Assembly: GCF_001420715.1 (NCBI RefSeq)
Contig: NZ_LJJC01000004.1
Location: forward strand, 1,034,519-1,098,518
Source: Heyndrickxia shackletonii
Lineage (GTDB): Bacteria; Bacillota; Bacilli; Bacillales; Bacillaceae_C
Direction of reading: 5' to 3'
Length of the DNA stretch: 64,000 bases
Shown here: positions 18,385-27,632 of the stretch, piece by piece
Numbering within the stretch: position 1 is the first letter of the stretch
Layout of the letters: each line of letters starts with the position of its first letter
The notes under the pieces: generated by a model
What the model saw: only the letters and a program-made list of their open reading frames with translations
The model's database searches: none
Told to the model about the DNA's origin: nothing
Position numbers and translations under genes: made by a program

Positions 18385-19626
18385 ATGAAGAAATGTTTTC
18401 TGTTCATTGCTATGCTGACGTTGGTTTTTGTAATAGCTGGTTGTTCAGGACAAACAGCTTCTTCCAAGGATGGAAAAGTCGTTATTCGCTATGGTCTTTG
18501 GGATAAAAAGCAAGTGCCCGCTATTGAGCAAATCATCAAAAAGTTTAATGAAACAAATCCAAATATTGAAGTAAAAATAGAACTCACTCCGTATGCACAA
18601 TACTTTCAGAAACTTGAAACGGCAGCCACTGGCGGAGCATTGCCGGATGTTCTATGGATGAACGGTCCTCACATTACTCAATATGCGGAAGGGAACGTTC
18701 TTTTGCCATTAGATGATTTGATTAAAAAGGATCATTATAATATGGGAAATTATCCGGATTCGTTAGTAAGCTTATATACGGTGGATAACAAGAAATTTGG
18801 AATTCCGAAAGATTTTGATACAACCGGGTTATGGTATAACAAAAAGCTTTTTGACGAAGCTGGTGTCTCTTATCCTGATGATACTTGGGATTGGAATACA
18901 TTAAAGGAAGCAGCAAAGAAATTAACCAATAAGGATAAAGGCATTTGGGGATTCGGTGCTTTAATGGGAAATCAAGGCGGATATTATGATTTAATTTGGC
19001 AGAATGGCGGCTATATCATTTCGGATGATGGTAAATCCGTGGGATTTTCACAACCTGAAGCCATTGAAGCACTTAAATACAATATCAGCTTTATTAAAGA
19101 AGGCTTATCTCCTACAGCTGCACAAATGACAGAAACAGCTCCATCAGACATGTTTCTTTCTGGAAAAATCGCCATGTTATTTGATGGCCCATGGATGGTT
19201 CCAGAATATAAAAAGAATAAGGATTTAGATGTAGCAGTAATGCCAAAAGGAAAAGAAAGAGCAGTTAGTATACATGGATTAGCAAACGTTATTGCTAAAA
19301 ATACGAAGCATCAGAAGGAAGCATGGAAGTTTGTGAAATTTTTAGGTTCAAAGGAAGCAGCGGATATATTTGCGAATACAGGCACTGTTATTCCTGCTTA
19401 TAACGGCACACAAGATGCTTGGATTAAATCGGTTAGCAATCTTCATCTTCAAGCATTCATTGACGGTGTACAATACTCTCATCCATTACCAAGTGTGAAA
19501 AATACAGGTGCTTTATGGGACGAAGAAACGAAAGTGCTTAAAAAAGCTTGGAGCGGCGAGGAAAGCGTTGAAGATGCGACGAAGGAATTAACAACAGAAG
19601 GTAATAAGATACTTGATAAAAATTAG
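18385..19626 (+). CDS. Sugar ABC transporter substrate-binding lipoprotein
   Basis: 413 residues. Lipoprotein signal with lipobox VIAGC (Cys20), then a family 1 extracellular solute-binding fold with WDKKQVPAIEQIIKKFNE and the central MLFDGPWMVPEYK. ATG 18385 follows GAGGGGG at seven bases; the in-frame ATG at 18355 lacks a ribosome site. Captures an oligosaccharide or glycoside and passes it to the two permeases encoded next. No ATPase gene is in the cluster, so a shared MsmX-like ATPase elsewhere in the genome presumably drives import. Confidence 0.93.
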   Translation: MKKCFLFIAMLTLVFVIAGCSGQTASSKDGKVVIRYGLWDKKQVPAIEQIIKKFNETNPNIEVKIELTPYAQYFQKLETAATGGALPDVLWMNGPHITQYAEGNVLLPLDDLIKKDHYNMGNYPDSLVSLYTVDNKKFGIPKDFDTTGLWYNKKLFDEAGVSYPDDTWDWNTLKEAAKKLTNKDKGIWGFGALMGNQGGYYDLIWQNGGYIISDDGKSVGFSQPEAIEALKYNISFIKEGLSPTAAQMTETAPSDMFLSGKIAMLFDGPWMVPEYKKNKDLDVAVMPKGKERAVSIHGLANVIAKNTKHQKEAWKFVKFLGSKEAADIFANTGTVIPAYNGTQDAWIKSVSNLHLQAFIDGVQYSHPLPSVKNTGALWDEETKVLKKAWSGEESVEDATKELTTEGNKILDKN

Positions 19627-19680
19627 TCAATATTAGAGGAAGGGTAATGCCCTTCCTCACATAATAGGAGGAGGGCTGGC

Positions 19681-20622
19681 ATGAGTGAGCTCCCAATAGC
19701 AATGGAAACGCAAAACAAAATGAAGACCAAAAAATATTATAAAACAAAAAAGCGATCAGATTATCTATGGGCATATTTAATGATAGCTCCAACCATGATT
19801 GGTCTATTAATCTTTTATTTTTGGCCAATTATTCAAACCATTTATTATAGCTTTACAGAATGGGGAGCTTTTGGAACCCATGAATGGATAGGAACAAAAA
19901 ATTATTCAGAAATGTTGTCGGATCCCGATCTGGGGAAAGCTTTTAAAAACACACTTATTTATATCCTTTTAACCGTTCCGATTGGTGTTTTTCTATCCAT
20001 CATTGTGGCGGTTTTACTTAATCAAAAAATAAAAGGAAGATCGGTTTATCGGACATTATATTTCCTTCCTGTTATTACAATGCCGGCTGCGATTGCAATG
20101 GTGTGGAAATGGCTTTACAATACAGACTTTGGCTTAATTAATTACATTCTCTCATGGTTTCATCTTAAGGGACCAAGCTGGATTACAAATCCCCATATTG
20201 CCTTATACTCGGTAATCATTGTGGCAATATGGAGCGGCATCGGATACAATATGGTCATTTTTCTTTCAGGTCTGCAAGGTATTTCTAAAACCTATTATGA
20301 AGCTGCCAAAATCGATGGGGCAGGCCCAGTCACTACCTTTTTTAAAATTACCTTGCCGCTTTTATCACCTATTATTTTCTTTGTTACGATTATGTCGTTA
20401 ATTAGTGCATTTCAAGTATTCGATTTGATTTTTATGATGATTCCAAATACTAGCGTAGCAATCGAAAGTACACAATCTATCGTCTACTTATTTTATCAAC
20501 ATGCGTTTGTGTTAAATGATAAAGGTTATGCAGCGGCTATTGCAGTTGTATTGTTATTCATTATTTTAATCGTTACCGTAATACAAATGATTTTACAGAA
20601 AAAATGGGTGCACTATGAATAA
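19681..20622 (+). CDS. Sugar ABC transporter permease (MalF/UgpA type)
   Basis: 313 residues with six predicted membrane helices and the EAA loop YYEAAKIDGAGPVTTFFKITLPLL that contacts the ATPase. The N-terminal 30 residues are cytoplasmic and lysine-rich. GGAGGAGGG precedes ATG. Fifteen bases separate it from the second permease gene, with which it forms the channel for the upstream binding protein. Confidence 0.95.
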   Translation: MSELPIAMETQNKMKTKKYYKTKKRSDYLWAYLMIAPTMIGLLIFYFWPIIQTIYYSFTEWGAFGTHEWIGTKNYSEMLSDPDLGKAFKNTLIYILLTVPIGVFLSIIVAVLLNQKIKGRSVYRTLYFLPVITMPAAIAMVWKWLYNTDFGLINYILSWFHLKGPSWITNPHIALYSVIIVAIWSGIGYNMVIFLSGLQGISKTYYEAAKIDGAGPVTTFFKITLPLLSPIIFFVTIMSLISAFQVFDLIFMMIPNTSVAIESTQSIVYLFYQHAFVLNDKGYAAAIAVVLLFIILIVTVIQMILQKKWVHYE

Positions 20623-20636
20623 AGGAGGAAAAGACC

Positions 20637-21461
20637 TTGGAAAAAACGATGAAAGGTAAACATCTATGGATACATCTTGTTTTAATCATAGGTGCAGTCA
20701 TAATGGTCATTCCATTTATATGGATGATTTTGACTTCATTGAAGACATATGCAGAATCCGTTCAAGTTCCGCCTAAGATTTTTCCAAAAGTGTTTCAATG
20801 GCACAACTATAAAGAGGTTTTTGATTTACTGCCATTTTTTAAGTTTATGCTTAATACATTTATTGTTACTGTGATTCGAACTATTGGACAATTATTTCTA
20901 TGTTCCATTGCAGCTTATGCGTTTGCTCGTATTTCTTTTCCGGGTAGAAATGTTCTTTTTATCCTTGTTTTATCTGTTTTGATGGTCCCAAGCCAAGTAT
21001 TTTTACTGCCTCAATATATGATTATGGTGAAGTTGAATTGGTTAAACACGTTGCAGGCTGTCATTGTCCCAGGTCTCTTTAGTGCCTTTGGAACGTTTTT
21101 ACTTCGTCAGTTTTTTATGGGATTGCCAAAAGAATTGGAGGAAGCGGCCAGACTTGATGGTTGCAATCATTTTCAAATTTACTGGAAGATTATGCTGCCT
21201 CTTGCGAAACCAGGTCTGATTGCACTTGGAATATTTACAGCTTTATGGTCATGGAATGAGTTAATGTGGCCACTTATTGTAAACAGTTCCTCGGAAAAGA
21301 TGACACTTTCTGTAGGACTTTCATCCTTACAAGGACAATATGTCACCAATTATCCAATTTTAATGGCAGGTTCATTTTTAGCTATTTTGCCGATGCTTAT
21401 ATTATTTATGTTCTTACAAAAGAGATTTATCGAAGGAATAGCCATCACTGGAGGCAAGTAA
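20637..21461 (+). CDS. Sugar ABC transporter permease (MalG/UgpE type)
   Basis: 274 residues with six helices and the EAA loop ELEEAARLDGCNHFQIYWKI. TTG 20637 is eight bases after AAAGGAGG, a better site than the ATG at 20649. Pairs with the MalF-type permease; no ATPase gene follows. The substrate is unknown. Confidence 0.94.
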   Translation: MEKTMKGKHLWIHLVLIIGAVIMVIPFIWMILTSLKTYAESVQVPPKIFPKVFQWHNYKEVFDLLPFFKFMLNTFIVTVIRTIGQLFLCSIAAYAFARISFPGRNVLFILVLSVLMVPSQVFLLPQYMIMVKLNWLNTLQAVIVPGLFSAFGTFLLRQFFMGLPKELEEAARLDGCNHFQIYWKIMLPLAKPGLIALGIFTALWSWNELMWPLIVNSSSEKMTLSVGLSSLQGQYVTNYPILMAGSFLAILPMLILFMFLQKRFIEGIAITGGK

Positions 21462-21788
21462 TAGAAAATGGGAAAAAGTTTGTAGCTCTTCATCGAATAA
21501 TCACGGGAAGACTTGTTGGATAAAGAAAAGCTATGTGCTGCAGTATTAATCTGTTCACCAGATCAAGAAATGATTAACCTATCATAAAGAATTTTTAAAA
21601 AAACCTATGTCACTGAATCCGCAAGGGACAATCGAGATTAACTGGGAAAACGGTGAACTTTGCCGAATATGTTGGGCAGCTGACTAAGGAAACAAAAGAA
21701 GTTGGTTAAAGATGAGCATATTGGGGTGAGATTTTTTTGATTTTTTCGTACAATATGGATAATGATAGGATTTTTAAAGGAGAAAAGT
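21462..21788 (+). other. Non-coding stretch, possibly holding a decayed gene end
   Basis: No intact gene is seen. In one frame 21617-21709 reads an open 30-codon tail with TGKTVNFAEYVGQLTK before TAA, looking like the C-terminus of a lost protein, but stop codons break the frame upstream. AAAGGAG for the GntR gene lies at the end, at 21776-21782. Position between importer and regulator suggests a catabolic gene was deleted here; this is a weak inference. Confidence 0.3.
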
Positions 21789-22508
21789 ATGATTGAAAAA
21801 GATAATCGTCTGCCCCTATATTATCAACTGATGGATATAATTCAAGGGAAAATTGAGCGTGGTGAACTGAAGGAAAACGACCGCCTTCCTTCTGAGCGGG
21901 AGTTATGTGAAATGTATCAAGTAAGTCGGACAACTGTTCGCCAAACAATGCAGGAATTAGAAAAAGAAGGATTCATTTATAAAGAGCATGGAAAAGGAAG
22001 TTTTGTAGCTCCAAAAGTGATCAATCAAAGTCTTGTGAAATTTTATAGTTTTACAGAAGAGATGAAAAAAGTAGGGAAAATACCATCCTCTGTCGTTGTT
22101 GATTTTCAATTAGTACCTTGCGATGCTAAAGCCGCTAAGGTCTTAAATATTCCTGTTGAAGATCATGTGTATAAAATTATCAGGCTGCGCCTTGCTGATG
22201 ATGAGCCGATGATGTACGAAACTTCCTATCTTCCCTTAGTAAGGTTTCCGAATCTAAGGAAGGAAGACCTTGAAAATATCCCAATGTATAACTTATTTCG
22301 TGAAAAATATAATGTAGTCATAACAAAAGCAAATGAAAGCTTTAAAGCGGTTATGGCAACAAAAGAGGAGGCTGCAAAACTAAAAATAGATACGAAAGAA
22401 CCTAGTCTATTAATCAGACGAGTGACTTATGAAGGTAATTCGGTTATTGAATACACCATTTCCATTGCAAGAGGAGATAAATTTACTTATTCTGTCGAGT
22501 TGAAGTAG
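21789..22508 (+). CDS. GntR-family transcriptional regulator with UTRA domain (HutC subfamily)
   Basis: 239 residues. N-terminal winged helix with LPSERELCEMYQVSRTTVRQ and KGSFVAP, then a UTRA ligand-binding domain from about residue 85 with the typical YETSYLPL and IEYTISIARGDKF segments. ATG 21789 follows AAAGGAG at six bases; the ATG at 21762 has no ribosome site. Most such proteins repress sugar uptake until a sugar phosphate binds. The duplicated TGGTAATGACATC word ahead of the importer is the likely operator. Confidence 0.92.
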   Translation: MIEKDNRLPLYYQLMDIIQGKIERGELKENDRLPSERELCEMYQVSRTTVRQTMQELEKEGFIYKEHGKGSFVAPKVINQSLVKFYSFTEEMKKVGKIPSSVVVDFQLVPCDAKAAKVLNIPVEDHVYKIIRLRLADDEPMMYETSYLPLVRFPNLRKEDLENIPMYNLFREKYNVVITKANESFKAVMATKEEAAKLKIDTKEPSLLIRRVTYEGNSVIEYTISIARGDKFTYSVELK

Positions 22509-22531
22509 AGTGAAATCTGCTTCTTTTTTTA
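22502..22531 (+). terminator. Rho-independent terminator of the GntR gene
   Basis: GAAGTAG (22502-22508) pairs with CTGCTTC (22517-22523), one G-T pair, followed by a run of T. It overlaps the stop codon. Confidence 0.75.
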
Positions 22532-22687
22532 TTTGCAATGAAAAATAGATATAAGAAAATAACATTTCCAATTATTTATTATCAATAAGGAAAAATCAAA
22601 ATTGTATAAAAATAACCTTGTATTTAGGATGAACATGTTTTATTGTTATTTCGAATAGCTAAATAATTTACAAATGGGGATGATGAC

Positions 22688-23713
22688 ATGGAAGCCGCAC
22701 AACTTGTACATGTTCACAGAGGGAAAATGCTAGAAAGCGTACATAAGGGACATATTGCTGTTGTTGATTCAGACGGCAATCTTCTTTATCAGGCAGGAAA
22801 TCCGCAACAAATGGTATATGCTCGTTCGTCCATGAAGCCGGTTCAGGCTATTCCGTTGATCGAAACGGGAGCGGCAGATTTTTACCATTTTGACGATGCA
22901 GATATTGCATTGTGCTGTGCATCACATAATGCCGAAAAGCAGCATACGAATCGGGTGCTATCTATTCTTAGTAGGATTGGGCTTGATGTAAAAGATTTGC
23001 AATGCGGTACCCATAATCCAAGGTGGGAAGAGGTTTACGAAGAACTCATTAGAGAGGGAAAGCCTGTTACAGCCTTATTCAACAACTGTTCTGGAAAACA
23101 TAGCGGAATGTTGACAACCGCTCAACATATGAATGAAACGGTCGACGATTATTATAAGCTGGATCATCCTGTTCAACAAAGAATTTTAGAAGCCATTAGT
23201 AGTTTAGCAGAGTTTCCAAAGGAAAAAATAGAAATCGGCATCGATGGCTGTGGAGTTCCTGTTCATGGGATGCCTCTTGATAAATTAGCGTATTGCTATG
23301 CCCGGATGGCCAATCCAACAGGACTAAGCAATGAAAGAACAACCGCAGTTAAAAGAATCGCCCAAGCAATGATGAATGCACCGGAAATGGTTGGCGGAAC
23401 CAATCGTTTTTGCACTGATTTCATGAGAGTTGCGCAAGGACGGGCATTTGGGAAGGCTGGGGCAGAAGCAGTTTATTGTATCGGGGATATAGAAACTGGT
23501 ATCGGAATCGCGATTAAAGTAGAGGACGGAAATGGCAGAGGCACGGAGCCTGTAGCAGTTGAGGTATTAAAACAATTGAATCTATTAACGGATGAGCAGC
23601 TGGAGCAACTGAAAGGTTATCATTATCCACAGTTAAAAAATTGCCGTCAAGAAACGATTGGGCAATTATCACCTGTTTTTCAATTAGAGTCTGCAAAAAA
23701 ACATATTCAATAG
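22688..23713 (+). CDS. Asparaginase II family protein (L-asparaginase, thermolabile type)
   Basis: 341 residues matching the Asparaginase_II family (PF06089), which is unrelated to the AnsA/AnsB enzymes. Recognisable segments are YARSSMKPVQAIPL, CCASHNAE, NNCSGKHSGML and IGIDGCGVPVHG. Family members hydrolyse asparagine to aspartate and ammonia in the cytoplasm. It has its own terminator and is followed by an FAD oxidoreductase and an AbrB-type membrane protein in the same direction; these may share a role in amino-acid nitrogen use, but nothing proves it. Confidence 0.88.
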   Translation: MEAAQLVHVHRGKMLESVHKGHIAVVDSDGNLLYQAGNPQQMVYARSSMKPVQAIPLIETGAADFYHFDDADIALCCASHNAEKQHTNRVLSILSRIGLDVKDLQCGTHNPRWEEVYEELIREGKPVTALFNNCSGKHSGMLTTAQHMNETVDDYYKLDHPVQQRILEAISSLAEFPKEKIEIGIDGCGVPVHGMPLDKLAYCYARMANPTGLSNERTTAVKRIAQAMMNAPEMVGGTNRFCTDFMRVAQGRAFGKAGAEAVYCIGDIETGIGIAIKVEDGNGRGTEPVAVEVLKQLNLLTDEQLEQLKGYHYPQLKNCRQETIGQLSPVFQLESAKKHIQ

Positions 23714-23721
23714 GTTCACAG

Positions 23722-23753
23722 AAAAATGCAAAGAACATTTCTTTGCATTTTTT
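23722..23753 (+). terminator. Rho-independent terminator after the asparaginase gene
   Basis: AAATGCAAAGAA and TTCTTTGCATTT form an 11-12 bp stem around CAT, followed by T residues (about 23724-23753). Confidence 0.88.
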
Positions 23754-23816
23754 GCAACATAATTCTTCCTATTAAACAATTAAGAATAAATTAAAAGAAG
23801 AAAGGATGGAACCATT

Positions 23817-24938
23817 ATGAAAGTAATCGTTATTGGCGCAGGAATTGCAGGGGCAAGCACCGCATACCACTTATCCAAAAAAGGGGCAGAAGTGATTGTC
23901 GTCGACCAATTTCATGAAGGACAGGCAACAGCGGCAGGAGCCGGAATCGTTTGTCCTTGGGTTACCAGCTTGGAGGATGAGGATTGGTTTCGACTTGCGA
24001 AAGCAGGAGCATGCTATTATCCTTCCCTAGTTGAACAGCTAAAAGAAGATGGAGAAACCAATTTAGGATATCGATTGGTAGGTGCGCTGGCTGTTAGTGA
24101 GGATGAAGAAAAACTGGATTATGTCGAGCAAAGAGGAACTAAATGCCGAGCGGAAATCCCAGAGGTAGGAGAAATACGTCGTTTATCAGCTGAAGAAGCC
24201 CGTAAATTATTCCCTCCATTAAAAGAAGGATTAAAAGCCGTTTATGTGGAAGGAGCAGCGAGAGTAGACGGCAGATTGTTAAGGGATGCTTTGAAAAGAG
24301 GAGCCGAAAAGCATGGGGCAACCTTTTATACAGGAAAAGCAAGTTTGGAAATGGTAAATAGTATTGTCACAGGTGTGCGAATAAATGAAGAATTTATAGC
24401 GGCAGATGCAGTAGTGGTTGCTGCCGGGGCATGGGCACGGGAATTATTAGCTCCGCATGGAATAGATTTAAAGGTAGAGCCACAGCGCGGGCAAATTGTT
24501 CACCTACAAGTACCGGAGCAAGATACTTCCAATTGGCCGGTCATTCTTCCACAAAGCAGCCATTATCTTGTTTCGTTCGATGACTCGAGGGTCGTAGTAG
24601 GGGCTACTAGGGAAACAGGTGCCGGATTCGATTATCGGGTAACGGCAGCAGGTTTACAAGAAGTATTGGATGAAGCATTGAAAGTAGCACCCGGACTCGC
24701 TGGCAGTACTATGCATGAAGTAAGAATTGGGTTCAGGCCAGCTGGACCTGATATTTTACCTTTGTTAGGGCCTGTTCCATCCATTCAAGGTTTAATCATT
24801 GCGAATGGACTCGGGGCTTCCGGCTTAACGATGGGACCATATTTAGGATCTTTGGCAGCACGCTTAGCAATGGGGGAAGAAGTTGAATTGGATATTACTC
24901 CGTATGTACCATTAAGGTTTGCTTTACCAGTAGAATAG
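23817..24938 (+). CDS. FAD-dependent oxidoreductase, DAO family (glycine/D-amino-acid oxidase-like)
   Basis: 373 residues. The N-terminal dinucleotide-binding motif VIGAGIAGASTAYHL with a following acidic VVDQ end, and the C-terminal GFRPAGPDILPLLGP and GLGASGLTMGP, define the DAO family. The family oxidises amines or D-amino acids with FAD; the substrate here is undetermined. AAAGAAAGG precedes ATG. Lies between asparaginase II and an AbrB-type membrane protein. Confidence 0.9.
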   Translation: MKVIVIGAGIAGASTAYHLSKKGAEVIVVDQFHEGQATAAGAGIVCPWVTSLEDEDWFRLAKAGACYYPSLVEQLKEDGETNLGYRLVGALAVSEDEEKLDYVEQRGTKCRAEIPEVGEIRRLSAEEARKLFPPLKEGLKAVYVEGAARVDGRLLRDALKRGAEKHGATFYTGKASLEMVNSIVTGVRINEEFIAADAVVVAAGAWARELLAPHGIDLKVEPQRGQIVHLQVPEQDTSNWPVILPQSSHYLVSFDDSRVVVGATRETGAGFDYRVTAAGLQEVLDEALKVAPGLAGSTMHEVRIGFRPAGPDILPLLGPVPSIQGLIIANGLGASGLTMGPYLGSLAARLAMGEEVELDITPYVPLRFALPVE

Positions 24939-24995
24939 TTTCGTCCTTTTTGGTAGAGTAATTTGGTGAAAAAATTGTATTAAGAAGGTTTTAGT

Positions 24996-26075
24996 ATGGA
25001 AAAAAATAAGTGGATTCCATTCCTTGTCACATTCGTCATTTCTTTCATTGGCGGAGCAGTTTTTCTTCTCATTCATATGCCGATTCCATGGCTGCTTGGC
25101 CCAATGGTGGCTGTTTTCCTAGCTGCTCGAATCGGGAAGATGAAGCTATACTGGCCAGTTCAATTAAGGAATAGCGGATTGATTATCGTTGGTTATACCA
25201 TTGGGCTTTCTTTTACGAATCCAGCCCTCATTCAAATCGTGCACCAGCTTCCATCTATGTTGTTGATGACGGTATTAACGATAGCTATTAGTGCACTATT
25301 TGCTATTTTGATTTCAAAGCTGACTGGAGTTGAATATCCTACTATTTTAACAGGGAGCATCCCTGGAGGCTTGTCACAGATGATTACACTTGGGGAGGAA
25401 ATCAAAGGCCTAGATTTAACGGTTGTGACGTTTTTACAAGTGACACGGTTAATGATGATTATTTTTATCGTGCCTTTGCTGATTACTAGTCCTTTGTTTG
25501 CAGTTGGGGATTTGCATGCTGTAAGCAGTAAAATTTCCGCCGAATGGAGCAATCTATTCCCCGCTATTATCATTTTCGCTGTAGGAAGTGTTGTTTTTGC
25601 TTTGCTAGGAAAAAAGGCAAAGCTGCCAACTCCTTACTTGCTTGGTCCTATTATTGGTACTGCAATTATTAATCTAGGGGTTGTGCATGGTCCCAGCTTG
25701 CCGGCAACCCTTACGAATCTTTCGCAATTTCTAATGGGGGGATATATCGGACTTTTAATGAAACCAGACCAATTAAAAAATAAAGGAAAGATCATAACGT
25801 TTTCACTGATTAGCGGATTTATTTTAATCTTGACTTCATTCGGGCTGTCTTTTCTATTAGTCACCCTTCATCATGTCACCAATATAACTTCTTTTTTAAG
25901 TGTTGCGCCAGGAGGCATGGATCAAATGGGAATTATCGCACATGCCGTCCATGCGGATCTTTCCATCGTGACCGGGTACCAGTTATTTCGGATCTTTTTT
26001 ATCTTCTTTATTGTGCCGCCCTTATTGAAATGGTACTTTAAGCGGCATTATCGGAAAAGAAAACAATATAATTAA
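24996..26075 (+). CDS. AbrB-family membrane protein (PF05145)
   Basis: 359 residues, about ten hydrophobic helices arranged as two similar halves; each half carries the PxPWLLGP / TPYLLGP motif and a GGxxxM segment (GGLSQMI, GGMDQMG). This is the AbrB membrane family, sometimes named ammonia monooxygenase-like or aidB regulator; transport is suspected but its substrate is unknown. It has no DNA-binding domain despite the name. Ends with a basic tail before a terminator. Confidence 0.87.
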   Translation: MEKNKWIPFLVTFVISFIGGAVFLLIHMPIPWLLGPMVAVFLAARIGKMKLYWPVQLRNSGLIIVGYTIGLSFTNPALIQIVHQLPSMLLMTVLTIAISALFAILISKLTGVEYPTILTGSIPGGLSQMITLGEEIKGLDLTVVTFLQVTRLMMIIFIVPLLITSPLFAVGDLHAVSSKISAEWSNLFPAIIIFAVGSVVFALLGKKAKLPTPYLLGPIIGTAIINLGVVHGPSLPATLTNLSQFLMGGYIGLLMKPDQLKNKGKIITFSLISGFILILTSFGLSFLLVTLHHVTNITSFLSVAPGGMDQMGIIAHAVHADLSIVTGYQLFRIFFIFFIVPPLLKWYFKRHYRKRKQYN

Positions 26076-26106
26076 GAAACTAATCGCTAAAAGGAATAAT
26101 CCAAAA

Positions 26107-26150
26107 AAAAACATGAGAACGCAATTCTTGCTATTATCATGTTTTTTTTC
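26107..26150 (+). terminator. Rho-independent terminator after the AbrB-family gene
   Basis: AAAACATGA and TCATGTTTT form the stem with a 20-base loop, flanked by A and T runs, so it can act on both strands. The remaining bases to 26363 are AT-rich and hold no recognised gene. Confidence 0.75.
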
Positions 26151-26363
26151 TATGTCCGCAGCCATTTCACGCATCACAATTGCGTATCAACGTTGAGTTT
26201 TATGCTCCTTTATTAAAAATATTTTTACTACAGACAAATTTTGAGGTTATTCACATATTAATTTTAGTATAAAGGGAGTAATAAATAGCAATTATATTAG
26301 GGATTCAACAAAAATTTTTTATTTCATTCGTTCTTAATAACGAACATCGGAGAGGGGATTAAT

Positions 26364-26663
26364 ATGAGAACACTATTATTCTATTTAGCATTCCTTAACT
26401 TAATGGATGCATTATTGACTTTCTTTGGTTTGCATTTTTCATACATCACAGAATCAAATCCTCTCATGAATAGCCTTTATGATACTAATCCCGTTTTATT
26501 TCTTTGCTTAAAAATTACTCTTTCCATTCTATTAATGTTGTTTTGTACAAAAAATAGACTATTAAGATCGGGAATACTAAAAAAAATAACTGTTTTTGCA
26601 ACGATCCTGTACACTTTTGTATTTCTGCTCCATGGTTATTGGTTATATAGTTATTTTTTATAG
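26364..26663 (+). CDS. Small integral membrane protein, DUF5658-like
   Basis: 99 residues with three hydrophobic segments (about 3-25, 40-58, 75-97). The N-terminal pattern LNLMDALLTFFGL followed by ESNPLM matches the DUF5658 family of small membrane proteins, whose function is not known. GGAGAGGGG lies upstream of ATG. It stands alone between a terminator and a dispersed repeat. Confidence 0.7.
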   Translation: MRTLLFYLAFLNLMDALLTFFGLHFSYITESNPLMNSLYDTNPVLFLCLKITLSILLMLFCTKNRLLRSGILKKITVFATILYTFVFLLHGYWLYSYFL

Positions 26664-26676
26664 TTTTTGCTGGGAG

Positions 26677-26703
26677 TGTGTCTGACACTACTCGTGGACA
26701 ATT
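26677..26703. repeat. Dispersed element A, copy 2 (reverse orientation, short)
   Basis: GTGTCTGACACTACTCGTGG at 26677-26696, read on the other strand, is the CCACGAGTAGTGTCAGACAC end of element A. Only about 27 bases are recognisable. Confidence 0.65.
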
Positions 26704-26759
26704 CTAAATAATATTTCCGGCAATCAGAAAAATTGCTATCTTACTTTAATCTTGCTATT

Positions 26760-26790
26760 ATTTAGATGTGAAATAATTAGACATCTAAAT
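26760..26790 (+). promoter_or_regulatory. Inverted repeat ahead of the SDR gene, candidate MarR operator
   Basis: ATTTAGATGT (26760-26769) and ACATCTAAAT (26781-26790) are a perfect 10-bp inverted repeat, 26 bases upstream of the SDR start. The inner TTAGACATCTAA resembles the short palindromes bound by MarR-family repressors, and a MarR gene follows the SDR gene. The link is inference. Confidence 0.55.
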
Positions 26791-26815
26791 GAATTTCCAG
26801 AAATGAGGAATGTAT

Positions 26816-27547
26816 ATGAGATTAGCAAACAAGGTAGCAATTATTACTGGTGGAGCTTCTGGTATGGGAGAACGCATGGTGCAGCTTTTTAGCCAAGAAG
26901 GTGCGCAAGTCATTGCAGCAGACATCAATGAACTGGGCCTTGAAAAGGTTAGCAAACTGCCAAAAGTGACGGGAATGAAGCTGAATGTATCCTCCGAAGA
27001 AGATTGGTCTAATTTGTTAAAAGAAGTAAAAGAACGTTTCGGAAAAATGGATATCTTAGTCAATAATGCAGGGATTTCTTCCGAAAAGCCTTTAGAGGAG
27101 ACAACATTTGATGATTGGAATAAAATGATGACTATTAATGGTTTTGGACCATTCCTTGGCTTGAAGCATGTATTTCCATATATGAAGGAACAGGGGAGTG
27201 GATCTATTGTGAACATTTCCTCTTATACAGCACAAATAGGTCAGGGCTTAAACCCTTACACAGCTTCAAAAGGTGCCGTTCGTGCTTTTTCAAAAGCAGC
27301 AGCTGTGCACTTTGGTTCTTATGGAATTCGAGTAAATACTTTGTTTCCAGGAATTATCGAAACACCTATGACTCAGGCACTGCAAGAATCTAAAGAATTA
27401 CTTAAGCAATTAGAAGCAGGTATTCCGCTTAAACGAATTGGAAAGCCTGAGGATGTTGCAAATGCGGCATTATTCCTGGCATCCGACGAAGCATCCTTTA
27501 TCACTGGGGCAGAGCTAGTCATTGATGGCGGATTTTCTGCACAGTAA
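26816..27547 (+). CDS. Short-chain dehydrogenase/reductase
   Basis: 243 residues, classical SDR: cofactor motif TGGASGMGE, NNAG, catalytic Ser in NISSYTA and the YTASK Tyr-Lys pair, and the C-terminal GAELVIDGGFSAQ. Asp at the end of beta strand 2 (AADIN) suggests NAD(H) rather than NADP(H). ATG 26816 lies seven bases after GAGG; the ATG at 26810 is too close. An inverted repeat upstream and a MarR gene downstream suggest stress or substrate induction. Confidence 0.92.
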   Translation: MRLANKVAIITGGASGMGERMVQLFSQEGAQVIAADINELGLEKVSKLPKVTGMKLNVSSEEDWSNLLKEVKERFGKMDILVNNAGISSEKPLEETTFDDWNKMMTINGFGPFLGLKHVFPYMKEQGSGSIVNISSYTAQIGQGLNPYTASKGAVRAFSKAAAVHFGSYGIRVNTLFPGIIETPMTQALQESKELLKQLEAGIPLKRIGKPEDVANAALFLASDEASFITGAELVIDGGFSAQ

Positions 27548-27558
27548 TAATCGTGACA

Positions 27559-27590
27559 TTTCCCCTTCTTGATAAGGGGATTTTCTTTTT
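27559..27590 (+). terminator. Rho-independent terminator after the SDR gene
   Basis: TCCCCTT (27561-27567) pairs with AAGGGGA (27574-27580), followed by TTTTCTTTTTT. Confidence 0.85.
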
Positions 27591-27632
27591 TATGTTACTA
27601 TAATACAAAGATAATTAGAAAGTAGGAAAAGC

